From: CAITWF01 sp038231575
Lineage (GTDB): Bacteria; Verrucomicrobiota; Verrucomicrobiia; Opitutales; Opitutaceae
Length of the DNA stretch: 64,000 bases
Reading direction: 5' to 3'
Assembly: GCA_038231575.1 (NCBI GenBank)
Contig: JBBRLB010000009.1
Span: 1 to 64,000, forward strand
Made by a program: the position numbers and the translations under genes. Below the pieces are notes generated by a model, which saw only the letters and a list, made by a program, of their open reading frames with translations, was not told where the DNA came from and ran no database searches. Positions 1 to 8,868 of the stretch are shown piece after piece (within the stretch, counting starts at the first letter, position 1; every line of letters begins with the position of its first letter).

Positions 1-398
1 AACTGCGTGCGCGGCACCATCGGGTAGGCCCATCGCACCGCCTGATCGAAATAGTGGATGCCAGTGGTCTTAAACGTGCATAAGCGGTGACCAAGGTGGA
101 TATTGTGGGTCCCGTGATGGCATTCGGTCGTCACGCGACACAGCATGCCGGTGGTGACCACGGCGTTTGGCTTTTCAAACACCTCCACTCGGAAATAAAC
201 ATGGCCGTCGGAAAAATTGTGCGGAGAAAGCCAGCTGGCAGGAATCTCTGGCGAGCGCCGATGTCGATATTCTTCGCCGCGAAACAGCATGAAGAATCCA
301 TCGAACGGATCCTTGATGTCGTGATCCTTCGTGTTACGCACGTAGTTGTCGGTAAACCGCATCTTGGCGTCGGCGAGCGTAAATTGTGAGGAGTGCAT
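1..398 (-). CDS. Small paralogous family protein, copy 1 (C-terminus off the window)
   Basis: About 132 codons are visible, and the gene runs off the left edge. Its start (MHSSQFTLAD) aligns with the starts of the paralogues at 1002-1640, 29568-30236 and 30260-30871. That fixes the ATG at 398, although the frame stays open a little further upstream. The visible part carries the family blocks: DPFDGFFMLFRGEEY near residue 25, FRVEVFEKP, ECHHGTHNIHLGHRLC, then GIHYFDQAV. There is no signal peptide, so the protein is probably cytoplasmic. It is the third gene of a tandem triplet behind a TonB-dependent receptor, 79 bases after copy 2. I do not recognise the family; the alternating hydrophobic pattern suggests a beta-sandwich. 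The gene is certain; its function is unknown. Confidence 0.75.
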   Translation of the reverse strand, partial: MHSSQFTLADAKMRFTDNYVRNTKDHDIKDPFDGFFMLFRGEEYRHRRSPEIPASWLSPHNFSDGHVYFRVEVFEKPNAVVTTGMLCRVTTECHHGTHNIHLGHRLCTFKTTGIHYFDQAVRWAYPMVPRTQ

Positions 399-477
399 CG
401 GAAAAAATTCGGGGAAACGCACGGCGACGAAGCGATGAAATCCGCCGCCGTGCGTCGATCTCTAGCACTGCATTACC

Positions 478-1005
478 CTACCAAAAATCCGGTGGACAAA
501 ATTCTACGCCCGCTGGCGTTAGAATCGCGCTGAATCTCACTCGCAGCGGCAAATAATCCTCCATCGCACCGGAAAAGACCCCGAGGTCGCTCTCCCATTT
601 TGAGACAATCTGTCCGCCCACATCGGCCACCGGCACCTGCACCTCTGTCACCGGCGCATTCCACCGAAAAGCACCCGGCTCGACCAACGGTCGCGCGTCG
701 CTAACTGCCTGCTCGTAGCGATGCACGCCGACCCCGTTGAATATCACGACCCCAATTCCCAGCCGGAGGTTTTGCGCTCGATCGTGGTGGGGACCCGAGC
801 AAAGGCGACAGAGGATGCTGGTAGGTGGGCCTCCGACCGGTTGCGCGAAGACTTCCACCCGAATATGTGCGCGCCCCCTGCGGTAATCGAACGGAGTGAG
901 CCAATGGCGTGGCCCCGGCGAACGAGCGTCTCGAGGTTTGGCGAAGCCGTCCGCTTCGTAGTGGAAGTGCTCGTCCACGAGAACAAGTTGACCGGCGCTT
1001 TTCAT
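478..1005 (-). CDS. Small paralogous family protein, copy 2 (short, degenerate)
   Basis: This 175-residue protein aligns with the neighbouring copies from MKSAGQLVLVDEHFHY onwards. It lacks about 25 residues, the DPFDGFLMLFRG block, between residues 20 and 30. The family motif HHGTHN is changed to HHDRAQN, and the C-terminus ends in PPDFW instead of PP(A/E)WW. GVHRYEQAV and FRWNAPV are still recognisable. Its ATG shares ATGA with the stop codon of the upstream copy, which implies translational coupling and decides the start at 1005; the frame is open upstream to 1173. It may be a diverged partner subunit or a copy losing its original activity. Function unknown. Confidence 0.72.
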   Translation of the reverse strand: MKSAGQLVLVDEHFHYEADGFAKPRDARSPGPRHWLTPFDYRRGRAHIRVEVFAQPVGGPPTSILCRLCSGPHHDRAQNLRLGIGVVIFNGVGVHRYEQAVSDARPLVEPGAFRWNAPVTEVQVPVADVGGQIVSKWESDLGVFSGAMEDYLPLRVRFSAILTPAGVEFCPPDFW

Positions 1006-1640
1006 CCGTGGCGAAGCGGTGGTGGGCTGCCTGGAACCAGCCACCATTCCGGGGGCACAAATTTTTCGCCGTGCCCAACCACGACAATCGAGAATCGGAC
1101 ACGTAGCGGCAGGTAAAGCCCGAGGTTCGGGAGTCCTTCGTAGGGGTGACAAATGTGCCCGCCCTGTTCCCAAAGTTTATGCACCGTGCCACCTTTTTGG
1201 TCGGTGACCACGAGTTGAACTTCCCAGATGGGCAGATCCCACCGAAACTGGGTGAGCGGCACCATCGGAAACGCCCAGCGCACATCCTGCTCGAAATGGA
1301 AAAGCCCCTTGGCGCGAAACTGACAAACGCGATACCCGAGGTGGACGTTATGAGTGCCGTGGTGGCACTCGGTGGTCATCCGACACAATAGAGCCGTGGG
1401 ATGAGTATCGTTGGGCTTTTCGAAAACTTCGACACGGTAGTGGGCGCGCCCGTCCGCGAAGTTGCGCGGGGCAATCCAGTTATCGGGTATTTCCCGCGAT
1501 CGCCGCTCACGGTATTCTTCCCCGCGGAACAGCATGAGGAAGCCGTCGAAAGGATCGCGAATATCGTCGCGCTGTCCTTTCACGAAATTATCGGTGTAGT
1601 GGACGGACTCGTCCACCAAGAGGAATTGAGACTGAGACAT
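1002..1640 (-). CDS. Small paralogous family protein, copy 3
   Basis: This 212-residue protein has no signal peptide or membrane segment. The family blocks are all present: SQFLLVDESVHYTDNF at the N-terminus, DGRAHYRVEVFEKPND (about 62-77), TTECHHGTHNVHLG (about 90-103), FHFEQDVRW, FRWDLPIWEVQLVVTDQKG (about 133-151) and LPNLGLYLPLRVRF. After the usual end PPEWW it has 12 extra residues (LVPGSPPPLRHG) that the relatives lack. It lies 27 bases behind the receptor gene 1668-3995, so it is probably its operon partner. The repeated His residues around GTHN could form a metal or sugar site, but that is inference. I cannot name the family. Confidence 0.8.
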   Translation of the reverse strand: MSQSQFLLVDESVHYTDNFVKGQRDDIRDPFDGFLMLFRGEEYRERRSREIPDNWIAPRNFADGRAHYRVEVFEKPNDTHPTALLCRMTTECHHGTHNVHLGYRVCQFRAKGLFHFEQDVRWAFPMVPLTQFRWDLPIWEVQLVVTDQKGGTVHKLWEQGGHICHPYEGLPNLGLYLPLRVRFSIVVVGHGEKFVPPEWWLVPGSPPPLRHG

Positions 1641-1667
1641 GGAGAAAAGATAGGGGCGCGGCTCGCC

Positions 1668-3995
1668 TTAGAATTCCAACGTGATGTCGAATTTAATGAA
1701 GCGGGGGATGTAGGTGTGAAATCGCTCGCCCGTCGCGGGATTGAAACCGGTGTGCAAGTTCGCATGTTGCAATGCATCCTTGATGTTCAGCTGGAACTTG
1801 GCCGGCACACCAAAAAGTCGCGTGCGATAGCCCGCCAGCGGATTGAGGGCGAGGTAATATGGATTATACACGTAAAGGGTGGTGCTACCGGGGGCCAAAC
1901 CCGAATTCGACTGTCCCTTCCAGATCAGACCCGTGCCGACATAAAATCCTTTGAGCGCTCCTTCCGTGAAACTGTAACGGGCAAAAATTGAGACCGCATT
2001 CGGTGTGGTGCCGTTGGGCTCAATCCCCTTGCGCACTGCGGCCGCCGCGCCAGCGGGGGCTTTGGTCGTCTCCGCGCTCAAATGAGAAAGGCTAAACTGC
2101 AGCGACCAGTTGCGGCCGACGTTGGCCGCGAAATCGACTTCGACGCCGCTTACCGTGATTTCGCCGGCTTGCACGTTCGCACCAAGGAGGGTGGCGTTCG
2201 GAGCACCCGCCGCGGTGCTTGCGTCGTAGGCCGTATTGCGGGCGAACGAATCGAAGACGATTTGGTTTTTGTTCACGGTCCGGTAATAGGTCGCCGTGCC
2301 CGTGAACTTGCCGCCAAAGAATTCGAACTTGGCACCACCCTCGAGCCCCTCGCCGAACAACGGGCCAAAGGATCGATCAAAGCCGTCGCGTGCCGCAGAA
2401 AACTGCATCGAAGACGACGTAAGCCCGAACAAGCCCACGTTCTTCGTAATTTCGTAGAGCACGCCGAATTGATGACCGACCTTACTCACATCGACATTGG
2501 TCCGCTTCAAAAGATTGTCGGTCTCGTCGTAACGATTGTAAGCAGCGGCACCGAGCACGTGGAGGCGATTCTCGGCGAAACTACCAAAGTAATTAACGTA
2601 GTCGGTATCGAAGACCCCCTTGACGTCTGTCAAGGTAGCCGGACCAAGGTTAATGTCATTCGGATAACCGGTCGGCAGCGGGCCCCCGAGTGGAAAGAAT
2701 TCGCTGAAGCCGCCATTAGAAAACGTGCCGTTGGGTGCGCGTGACGAGAGCTTGATGTTGGACTTTTCGTTGGTAATATTGCGAGAAAGCCCGATCGAGA
2801 AAGTGTGATTTTCAATAGGTTTCCATAGAGCGTAAACCTGCATATCTGGCAGTAGCGCCGTGAAGCGATTGTAGTTAAATGTGCGACGCACGCCGGGAAC
2901 TCCACCGACATTTGCAAAGGCGATCGTGGTGTTGAAGGGATCGCCACGGTCGCGGCTGTGGACGCTCAACCCGGCGCGCATCGACAGGGTTTCGCTAAAT
3001 GTGTGATCGAAAACTGCCGTGTAGTCGCTGTATTTGTAGAAAAAACGCCGACCAGCGCCATAGTCGTCCGTGTAGGGGTGGAGGTGAAACTGGGGGAACG
3101 CAACGTTGAGGGGCGTCTGCAGATTATTCGCCCCCACCACCAGAATACTGGACGGATTTCCGCGTCCGATCTGCGAGAAAATCGGGTTGTCCACATACAT
3201 GTAGGAGAGAAATAGCTTTGTGGAAGAGTCGATTTGCCAGGTGAAGCTCGGGTAAAACAGCGTGTTGGTCGTCTTCCCGTGCCGCAGCGCCGCGTGCGGC
3301 GTGCCCTGCACGAAATCCTCCCGATCAGTGTAGTGGCCCACGAATCGATAGGCGAAATTCTTGTTCAGCTCGCTGTTAATATCGACCATGCCCTTGTAGC
3401 GGTAAAAGCCGTTGACTACTCCCGTGCCAACCGAGGTCACCATGAAGCGCTGGCCAAAAATCGGTTTCTTGGAAACATAATTGGTGATGCCGCCGGGCTC
3501 GGAACGGCCGAAAATCACCGCCGAGGGACCTTTCACAATTTCCAGTCGCTGAAACGCATCGGCCGGATAATCGAAAAACGCTGACATTTTGAACCCGTCC
3601 TTGAGTTTTTCCTGATTCGAGAAACTACGGAGATTTTGTGAAACCGGACCGGTCGTGCCGGCACTATACACCAGCAAATTGCGCATGTCCGATTCATTAA
3701 CGTCCTCGATAAATTCCTGCGTGAAGACCTGCACATTCACTGGCAGGGTCTTCAAAGGCGCCACAAACCGCGTGGCGGCAACGGACGAATCAGCCACGTA
3801 ACCACCTTCGCGACGCGAGGTGATCGCAAATGGCTCCATTTCGACGGCCTGTTCAAGTCGCGCATCATTTTTTGTAGGCTGGCTGGAGGTCGACTTCGTG
3901 GTTTCGGCCACAGGGGTAGGTTTGACTTGCGCGAATAACGTGGCCCACGAGGCCGCGGCGACGGACAGCAAGCGGAGGTGACGAACCGGATTCAT
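1668..3995 (-). CDS. TonB-dependent outer membrane receptor (short type)
   Basis: This 775-residue outer-membrane active transporter starts with a Sec signal peptide (about 1-22, ending LFAQ). A TonB-box-like segment EPFAIT lies near residue 55, followed by a plug domain (about 70-190) with LEIVKGPSAVIFGRSEPGGITNYV. The remainder is a beta-barrel ending in the aromatic FDITLEF. It matches the receptor at 25257-27560 closely in the plug (RxFSNQEKLKDGFKMSAFFDY) but differs from the longer receptors at 48.5 and 57.6 kb. No SusD-like gene is nearby. Three small-family genes follow at once. Glycan import is inferred from the neighbours; the family also includes siderophore and vitamin receptors. 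Confidence 0.93.
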   Translation of the reverse strand: MNPVRHLRLLSVAAASWATLFAQVKPTPVAETTKSTSSQPTKNDARLEQAVEMEPFAITSRREGGYVADSSVAATRFVAPLKTLPVNVQVFTQEFIEDVNESDMRNLLVYSAGTTGPVSQNLRSFSNQEKLKDGFKMSAFFDYPADAFQRLEIVKGPSAVIFGRSEPGGITNYVSKKPIFGQRFMVTSVGTGVVNGFYRYKGMVDINSELNKNFAYRFVGHYTDREDFVQGTPHAALRHGKTTNTLFYPSFTWQIDSSTKLFLSYMYVDNPIFSQIGRGNPSSILVVGANNLQTPLNVAFPQFHLHPYTDDYGAGRRFFYKYSDYTAVFDHTFSETLSMRAGLSVHSRDRGDPFNTTIAFANVGGVPGVRRTFNYNRFTALLPDMQVYALWKPIENHTFSIGLSRNITNEKSNIKLSSRAPNGTFSNGGFSEFFPLGGPLPTGYPNDINLGPATLTDVKGVFDTDYVNYFGSFAENRLHVLGAAAYNRYDETDNLLKRTNVDVSKVGHQFGVLYEITKNVGLFGLTSSSMQFSAARDGFDRSFGPLFGEGLEGGAKFEFFGGKFTGTATYYRTVNKNQIVFDSFARNTAYDASTAAGAPNATLLGANVQAGEITVSGVEVDFAANVGRNWSLQFSLSHLSAETTKAPAGAAAAVRKGIEPNGTTPNAVSIFARYSFTEGALKGFYVGTGLIWKGQSNSGLAPGSTTLYVYNPYYLALNPLAGYRTRLFGVPAKFQLNIKDALQHANLHTGFNPATGERFHTYIPRFIKFDITLEF

Positions 3996-4076
3996 ATTTT
4001 TAGGGGTTGGGTCGCGCCGCGCTCGGAACAGGTCGTGGCGTCGAGTCTTGAGTTATGCCTTAAGCGGCGAGGGCTC

Positions 4077-4118
4077 GATACGCATAGGATGACTTTGATA
4101 CGCAATTCGTGATGCGCA
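4077..4118. promoter_or_regulatory. Direct repeats GATACGCA, possible regulator site
   Basis: In the 128-base gap between the GH4 gene and the receptor gene, GATACGCA occurs at 4077-4084 and 4097-4104, exactly 20 bases apart. A looser copy, GATGCGCA, starts at 4111. Tandem copies on one helix face suit an AraC-type regulator, and one is encoded 1.6 kb away at 5736. The rest of the gap shows nothing convincing. Confidence 0.3.
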
Positions 4119-4123
4119 CCTAA

Positions 4124-5608
4124 TCAGCGATATCCGGGTAAGAAGGCTTTTTCCGCCGCAAAAAGCTCGAGCGTCATCCGCTGAATCTCGGCCGGCGTGC
4201 ACACGGCGGCACAAAGCGGGTCAAGCAACAACGCGTGAATGGCAGCTGCGACCCGACGCGTGATCGCGGCTTGAGCGCCGAGATCGCACATCGCCATGTT
4301 GCTCGCACAAACCGCGGCCATCTGCGGCGGCAGCGCACCAAAACGCACCGGACTTATGCCGTTGCCATCAACCAAGCATGCAACCTCCACACATCCGTTT
4401 GCAGGCAGGTTTGCGATGAGAGGTCCCGCGCCCCCCTGGCTGTTCATAACGTTGCCGTGGACGCGAAGTGCCCTGCCTTTTTCCCGGGCCTCGATGATCC
4501 ACGAGGCATATTCCCACGAACGCGGCCAACAGATTGGCTTTTCGCCGCGAAGCATCGCCCGTCGTTCGGCATCCTGCTCGGCTCGCCAGCGCGGCCAGTT
4601 GGCCGCGTAGAAGCCACCGGCGCCATGATAACTCAGCCTGAGAAGTTTGCGACCCGCAGCGCTCTTGCGATAATAAGGGAGATACTCCGAGAGGTGCCCG
4701 GAGCTTTCCGTGATGAACCCACCAAAATGCAGACACATATCCTTCCGCACGAGATCGTCGTGCCGGTAGCGCACCGGCGGTGCGAGTTCATAGCGGCGGT
4801 CCCGAGCATCTAACTCGACTTTCCCTTCGTCAAATTCTCTCAACCCGGCTGCAACCTCCCGCGCAAATTTCCGCTGAAGCTGCGGATAGAGATTCCGTCC
4901 GTGATGGGTAAGCTTGGTGAACCAGGCCAAGTGATTGATGCCGGCACATTCCCACTCGAGCTCCCCTTCAGGGATGCCAGCATAACGGCCTAGCAGTTGG
5001 CTCGTGCCCTGCACACTGTGGCACAGACCGACCACCCGCATCGAGGAGGTGCGACCGGCCGCCAGGCACATCATCGACATCGGATTTGTATAGTTGAGCA
5101 CGAGCGCCTGTGGGCAAAGGCGTTCGCAGTCCCGTAGAACGGCGAGCCAGACCGGAATGGTGCGCAGCGCCTTAAAAAGGCCACCGGGGCCGACGGTGTC
5201 GCCGATGCATTGTTCCACCCCATACTTGAGCGGGACGTCATGGTCGTGCCGAACGCAATCGAGTCCACTGACTTCGATGCAATTCACCACGTAGTCGCTA
5301 TCGCGTAGCACCTCTGAGCGTTTCAGACTGGCTACAATCAGCCAACGCGCCTTGCTCGAAGCTGCCACGAGTCGCCTAATCGCTCGGCAAGTAAGTCTAA
5401 GGCGTTGTGCATCGACGTCCACAAGGGCGATTGTGCCGCCTCTCCCGCCCGGAATGCGCAGGACGTCGTTGAGGAGTCTAGGTGCAAAAAAACTGCCCGC
5501 CCCTAGAAACGTGATTTTGATCGGACGCGGCATGGCGCCAGCAAATCCCGCGTCGTCTGCGTCGATTCCCGGTAGCACAGGATCCCGCGCCGTTAATTTT
5601 TGTGCCAT
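4124..5608 (-). CDS. GH4 family glycosidase, probable alpha-galactosidase
   Basis: The 494-residue protein has the NAD-binding start KITFLGAGSFFAPRLLNDVL. The GH4 metal and catalytic motifs follow: GDTVGPGGLFKALR, NYTNPMSM, CHSVQGT and GINHLAWF. Enzymes of this family use NAD and a divalent metal through an oxidation-elimination mechanism. The CHSV version of the motif is the one reported for alpha-galactosidases, whereas CHEV marks alpha-galacturonidases. There is no signal peptide, so it should act on imported oligosaccharides in the cytoplasm. The start is uncertain: ATG 5608 is used here, while ATG 5533 (MPRPIKITFLG) begins right at the fold. A divergent AraC regulator begins 127 bases away. 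Confidence 0.85.
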   Translation of the reverse strand: MAQKLTARDPVLPGIDADDAGFAGAMPRPIKITFLGAGSFFAPRLLNDVLRIPGGRGGTIALVDVDAQRLRLTCRAIRRLVAASSKARWLIVASLKRSEVLRDSDYVVNCIEVSGLDCVRHDHDVPLKYGVEQCIGDTVGPGGLFKALRTIPVWLAVLRDCERLCPQALVLNYTNPMSMMCLAAGRTSSMRVVGLCHSVQGTSQLLGRYAGIPEGELEWECAGINHLAWFTKLTHHGRNLYPQLQRKFAREVAAGLREFDEGKVELDARDRRYELAPPVRYRHDDLVRKDMCLHFGGFITESSGHLSEYLPYYRKSAAGRKLLRLSYHGAGGFYAANWPRWRAEQDAERRAMLRGEKPICWPRSWEYASWIIEAREKGRALRVHGNVMNSQGGAGPLIANLPANGCVEVACLVDGNGISPVRFGALPPQMAAVCASNMAMCDLGAQAAITRRVAAAIHALLLDPLCAAVCTPAEIQRMTLELFAAEKAFLPGYR

Positions 5609-5735
5609 GGTCGAAAGTTGAAAGCCGCCAAAGAAATAAATTGCCAATCCGCCAGCCAGTTTGGAGCGCTCTGTTCGCGCACAAGATTGCCAAAACGTGA
5701 TACCCTCTACACAAAACCTGATTTCTGGCTCCGTC

Positions 5736-6548
5736 ATGCCCGCGCCCAAAAATCCCTTTGCCATTGTCGATGTCGCAGCCGAAGAGGTGCGAACCGCACT
5801 TGACTACCATTGGGACAACGCCCGCCGCAATCAGCCCAACCGTCTTGTGATTCAGCGCACAATCTCGGGACAGGGTTTTTATCGCGACCGGCACGGACTA
5901 CGCGATGTTCCGCCGGGATATGCGATGATTTTCACGCACGCCGAGGACTCGGACTACGGCTATTGCCCAGGTCGCTCAGATCCTTACAGGCTGCGTTTTG
6001 TTGCGCTGTCGCCCGGTGGCATCGAATCGCTTTTTTTCAAAGTGCGAGCTGACTTTGGCTCAGTTTTGCGAATGCCTGAGGAATCCGAAGTCGCGGGCAT
6101 TTTCGACGAAATTTTCGAACGCTACTTGCGCAAAACGTTTCGAGATCGTTTTCAACAGTCGGAACTGATCTATCGCTTCCTTATCGCTCTTTATCGCGAA
6201 CAGGTGCAAGGCCGGCAGGTTGATGGCCGACGAACCAGCGACGCCATTGAATTCGGATATCACTACCTGCTCAGCCACTTTCGATCGCCGATCAATCTTA
6301 AAACCGTCGCCGCCAAATGCGGCATATCCCGCGAGCACTTCATCCGTGAATTCAAAAGAAAGCACGGCTTCGCGCCCGGGTTAATGCTGCGTAGGCTCCG
6401 ACTCGACCATGCCAAAACCATGCTATCAACGGCCGAACTCCCTGTTCAGGAAGTTGCGCTGGCCTGCGGCTTCACCAGCAGTAATTCCTTTTGCCGCGCT
6501 TTTCGCCAGCGATTCGGCTCTAAACCCACTGAATTCTACCACCGCTGA
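5736..6548 (+). CDS. AraC family transcriptional regulator
   Basis: The protein has 270 residues. The N-terminal part (about 1-150) looks like an AraC-type cupin sensor (VPPGYAMIFTHAEDSDYGYC). The C-terminal 100 residues carry the two helix-turn-helix motifs, INLKTVAAKCGISREHFIREFK and LPVQEVALACGFTSSNSFCRAFRQRFG, ending in KPTEFYHR. The ATG at 5736 is chosen because the fold begins there; the frame is open back to 5661. The gene diverges from the GH4 gene, so it probably activates that gene and perhaps the receptor behind it in response to the imported sugar. Confidence 0.9.
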   Translation: MPAPKNPFAIVDVAAEEVRTALDYHWDNARRNQPNRLVIQRTISGQGFYRDRHGLRDVPPGYAMIFTHAEDSDYGYCPGRSDPYRLRFVALSPGGIESLFFKVRADFGSVLRMPEESEVAGIFDEIFERYLRKTFRDRFQQSELIYRFLIALYREQVQGRQVDGRRTSDAIEFGYHYLLSHFRSPINLKTVAAKCGISREHFIREFKRKHGFAPGLMLRRLRLDHAKTMLSTAELPVQEVALACGFTSSNSFCRAFRQRFGSKPTEFYHR

Positions 6549-6561
6549 CTTGCCAGTCCCG

Positions 6562-7818
6562 CTACTTGAGCAACGGCGTAAGCAGATTTCTCCAAGCCGC
6601 GTAACCATCCGCACTCAAGTGAAGGCGGTCGGCGCGGAACAGTTCGCCGCGCGGCCGGCCATCGGGGCCGAGGAGCGCCTGGTTGACGTCGAGAAACGTG
6701 CAGCGCGCGTCCGCGGCGCATTGGGCGGCGACGAGGGCGTTGATGCGGTTGATTATCTCGCGGTCAGCGGCGCGCAGCGGCGAGTGCGGCGTCGCGAGGT
6801 AAATCAATTTCGTTTCCGGTAGCACGGCGTGCAGCCGTTCGCGAAATTTCTGGAAGTCGTCCGCGATCTCCTCGGTCGTGCGATGGCCAAACGCGAAATC
6901 GTTACCGCCCGCGCTGAGCACGACAATTCGCGGGCGATACGGCGACACAAGCCGGTTGAAATACCACACGCAGTCCATGAGAAACGACCCGCCGAAGCCG
7001 CGGTTGATCGTCGGCACGCCCGGAAAATCCTGATCAAGCGTAGTCCAGAACTTGATCGACGACGCGCCGGTGAAAAGCACGCCGCCGGGCGCGGGCGGAT
7101 GCGCGCGGTCGACGTCCTCGAAGGCGAGGATGTCTTTCTCGAAACGCGTGGAGCGCCAGTCGATAAGCGGCGCGAGCAGGCCGGTCCAGAGTTTGTAGCC
7201 GACGGCGTTCAAGTGCATGCGGTCTTCGCGGTAGAGTTCGGCGCGCGGCTGGCCGTCGGCGGTAAGCGTGGCGGTCGTCACATCGAGAAACGCGCGGCGC
7301 GGGTCCGCAGCGCAGTGCGCGGCGATGAGCGCGTTGGCTTGCGCGAATTTTTCGCGCAGCTCCCAGCGGGCTGGAGAAAATTTCAGCGAGCAAAAAATAA
7401 TTTTCAACGTCGGCGTCAGCGCGTGCCACTTTGCGCAGAGCGCGCGGAAATCCGCCGCGACTTCCTCCGGCGTGCGACCCGCACCGAGGTCGTTGCCGCC
7501 GGCGGAGAACACCAGCAAGCGGGGCCGCACCGGCGCCACGAGCCGGTCGAAATAGAAAACGCAGTCCGCGATCGTCGCGCCGCCGATGCCGTGGTTGACC
7601 GCCGCGACGCCGGGGAAATCCTCCGGAAGCGTCGACCACAGGCGAATCGACGAGCTCCCGTAAAACAGTGCGCTGCCGATTTCCGGTGGGTGGGCGCGCA
7701 GGGCACCTTCGAGGGCGGACACGTCTTTTTCCCAGCGTTGTGGGCCGGCGGGATCGGCGGCGTAAGCGGAGTGCATCATAGTAAAAAAGAGCAGTGCGAG
7801 GCGCAGACCAGTTTTCAT
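6562..7818 (-). CDS. Secreted protein with two tandem SGNH/GDSL hydrolase domains
   Basis: The 418-residue protein has a signal peptide (about 1-21, ending AYA) and two homologous SGNH domains (about 30-222 and 225-418). Both keep every catalytic block. Domain 1 has GSSS near 54, GIGG near 78, GGND at 107-110 and DRMH at 199-202. Domain 2 has GASS near 251, GFGG, GGND at 304-307 and DRLH at 397-400. Such enzymes are esterases, often removing acetyl groups from pectic or xylan sugars. It is the last gene of the long minus-strand operon, 3 bases behind an aldo/keto reductase gene, and converges on the AraC gene. The substrate is inferred. Confidence 0.85.
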   Translation of the reverse strand: MKTGLRLALLFFTMMHSAYAADPAGPQRWEKDVSALEGALRAHPPEIGSALFYGSSSIRLWSTLPEDFPGVAAVNHGIGGATIADCVFYFDRLVAPVRPRLLVFSAGGNDLGAGRTPEEVAADFRALCAKWHALTPTLKIIFCSLKFSPARWELREKFAQANALIAAHCAADPRRAFLDVTTATLTADGQPRAELYREDRMHLNAVGYKLWTGLLAPLIDWRSTRFEKDILAFEDVDRAHPPAPGGVLFTGASSIKFWTTLDQDFPGVPTINRGFGGSFLMDCVWYFNRLVSPYRPRIVVLSAGGNDFAFGHRTTEEIADDFQKFRERLHAVLPETKLIYLATPHSPLRAADREIINRINALVAAQCAADARCTFLDVNQALLGPDGRPRGELFRADRLHLSADGYAAWRNLLTPLLK

Positions 7819-7821
7819 GGG

Positions 7822-8868
7822 TTAAATGCGGTGCAGGTGCGGACCGAAATTCTTTCCCTCCGTGCCGGCGAGGGGCGACGCGACTTCGTAATACGGCACG
7901 GCCGAACCACCGGGTGGCACAATGGCGTCGATGGCCGCGAGTTCGTCAGTGGTGAGTTTCACGTCGAGCGCGCGAAGGTAGTCGTCGAATTGCTCGAGTG
8001 TGCGCGGGCCGACGATGGTGCAGGTCACCCCCGGGCGCTGCAGCACCCACGCGAGCGCGAGCTGTCCCAGTGACACGTCCTTCGCGGCGGCGAGTGGGCG
8101 GAATTTTTCGACGGCGTCCCACCACGGCTGATCCGGATTGAGGCGCTGGTTGAAATTGGCGTTGGGATGGTTTTGCTGCGCGTAACGCGCGCCGTCGGGC
8201 GCGGGCTCGCCGCGGGCGTATTTCCCCGTGAGCAACCCGCCCGCGAGCGGACCGAACGCCATCACCGCCGTGCCGAACGTCTGCGCCATCGGCAGCACGT
8301 CGCGCTCGAGCGAGCGGTCGAGGAGGTTGAGGGGCGCCTGCTCGCATACGAAACGATTCAGCCGCAACGTGCGCGACGCGGCGAGCGACTCGACGATTTG
8401 CCACGCCGCGAAACAGCTCGTGCCCGCGTAGCGGATTTTTCCCGCGCGAATGAGATCGTCGAGCGCCTGCAGCGTTTCGTCGATCGGCGTGTCGGACAGC
8501 GGCCGGTGAATTTGGTAGAGATCGATCCAGTCGGTTTGCAAACGAAGCAAACTCGCCTCGCACTGCTCGACGAGGTGCCGGCGCGAATTGCCGCATTGGT
8601 TCGGGCTCTCGGCCATCTTGTGGTGGACCTTCGTCGCGAGGATCACGCGATCACGCGCACCGGCGGATTTCAGCGCGCGGCCGAGCGTCTCCTCGCTGCG
8701 ACCGCGGCCATAGGCGTTGGCCGTGTCGAAAAAATTGATCCCGACCTCAAGCGCGCGATTCACGATCCGTTGCGCCTCGGCGTCGTCGGTCTTCGCGCCA
8801 AACGTCATGCACCCCACGCCCAGCGGGCTGACGTGAACACCGGTCCGACCGAGGTTGCGGTAGTTCAT
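7822..8868 (-). CDS. Aldo/keto reductase
   Basis: This 348-residue (beta/alpha)8 oxidoreductase has the full AKR tetrad: D48 and Y53 in FFDTANAYG, K80 in LATKVHH and H121 in YQIHRPL. Members use NADPH to interconvert sugar or aldehyde carbonyls and alcohols. The C-terminal cofactor segment TIVGPRTLEQFDDYL is also present. Its ATG shares ATGA with the stop of the GH38 gene, so the two are translationally coupled. It is one of three AKR genes in the window and may handle a keto or aldehyde form of the imported sugar; the exact substrate cannot be read from sequence. Confidence 0.88.
   Translation of the reverse strand: MNYRNLGRTGVHVSPLGVGCMTFGAKTDDAEAQRIVNRALEVGINFFDTANAYGRGRSEETLGRALKSAGARDRVILATKVHHKMAESPNQCGNSRRHLVEQCEASLLRLQTDWIDLYQIHRPLSDTPIDETLQALDDLIRAGKIRYAGTSCFAAWQIVESLAASRTLRLNRFVCEQAPLNLLDRSLERDVLPMAQTFGTAVMAFGPLAGGLLTGKYARGEPAPDGARYAQQNHPNANFNQRLNPDQPWWDAVEKFRPLAAAKDVSLGQLALAWVLQRPGVTCTIVGPRTLEQFDDYLRALDVKLTTDELAAIDAIVPPGGSAVPYYEVASPLAGTEGKNFGPHLHRI

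Noticed and set aside
87..389. Plus-strand frame of 100 codons at the left edge
   Set aside because: It is the complement of the partial small-family gene 1-398, whose minus-strand translation matches its paralogues.
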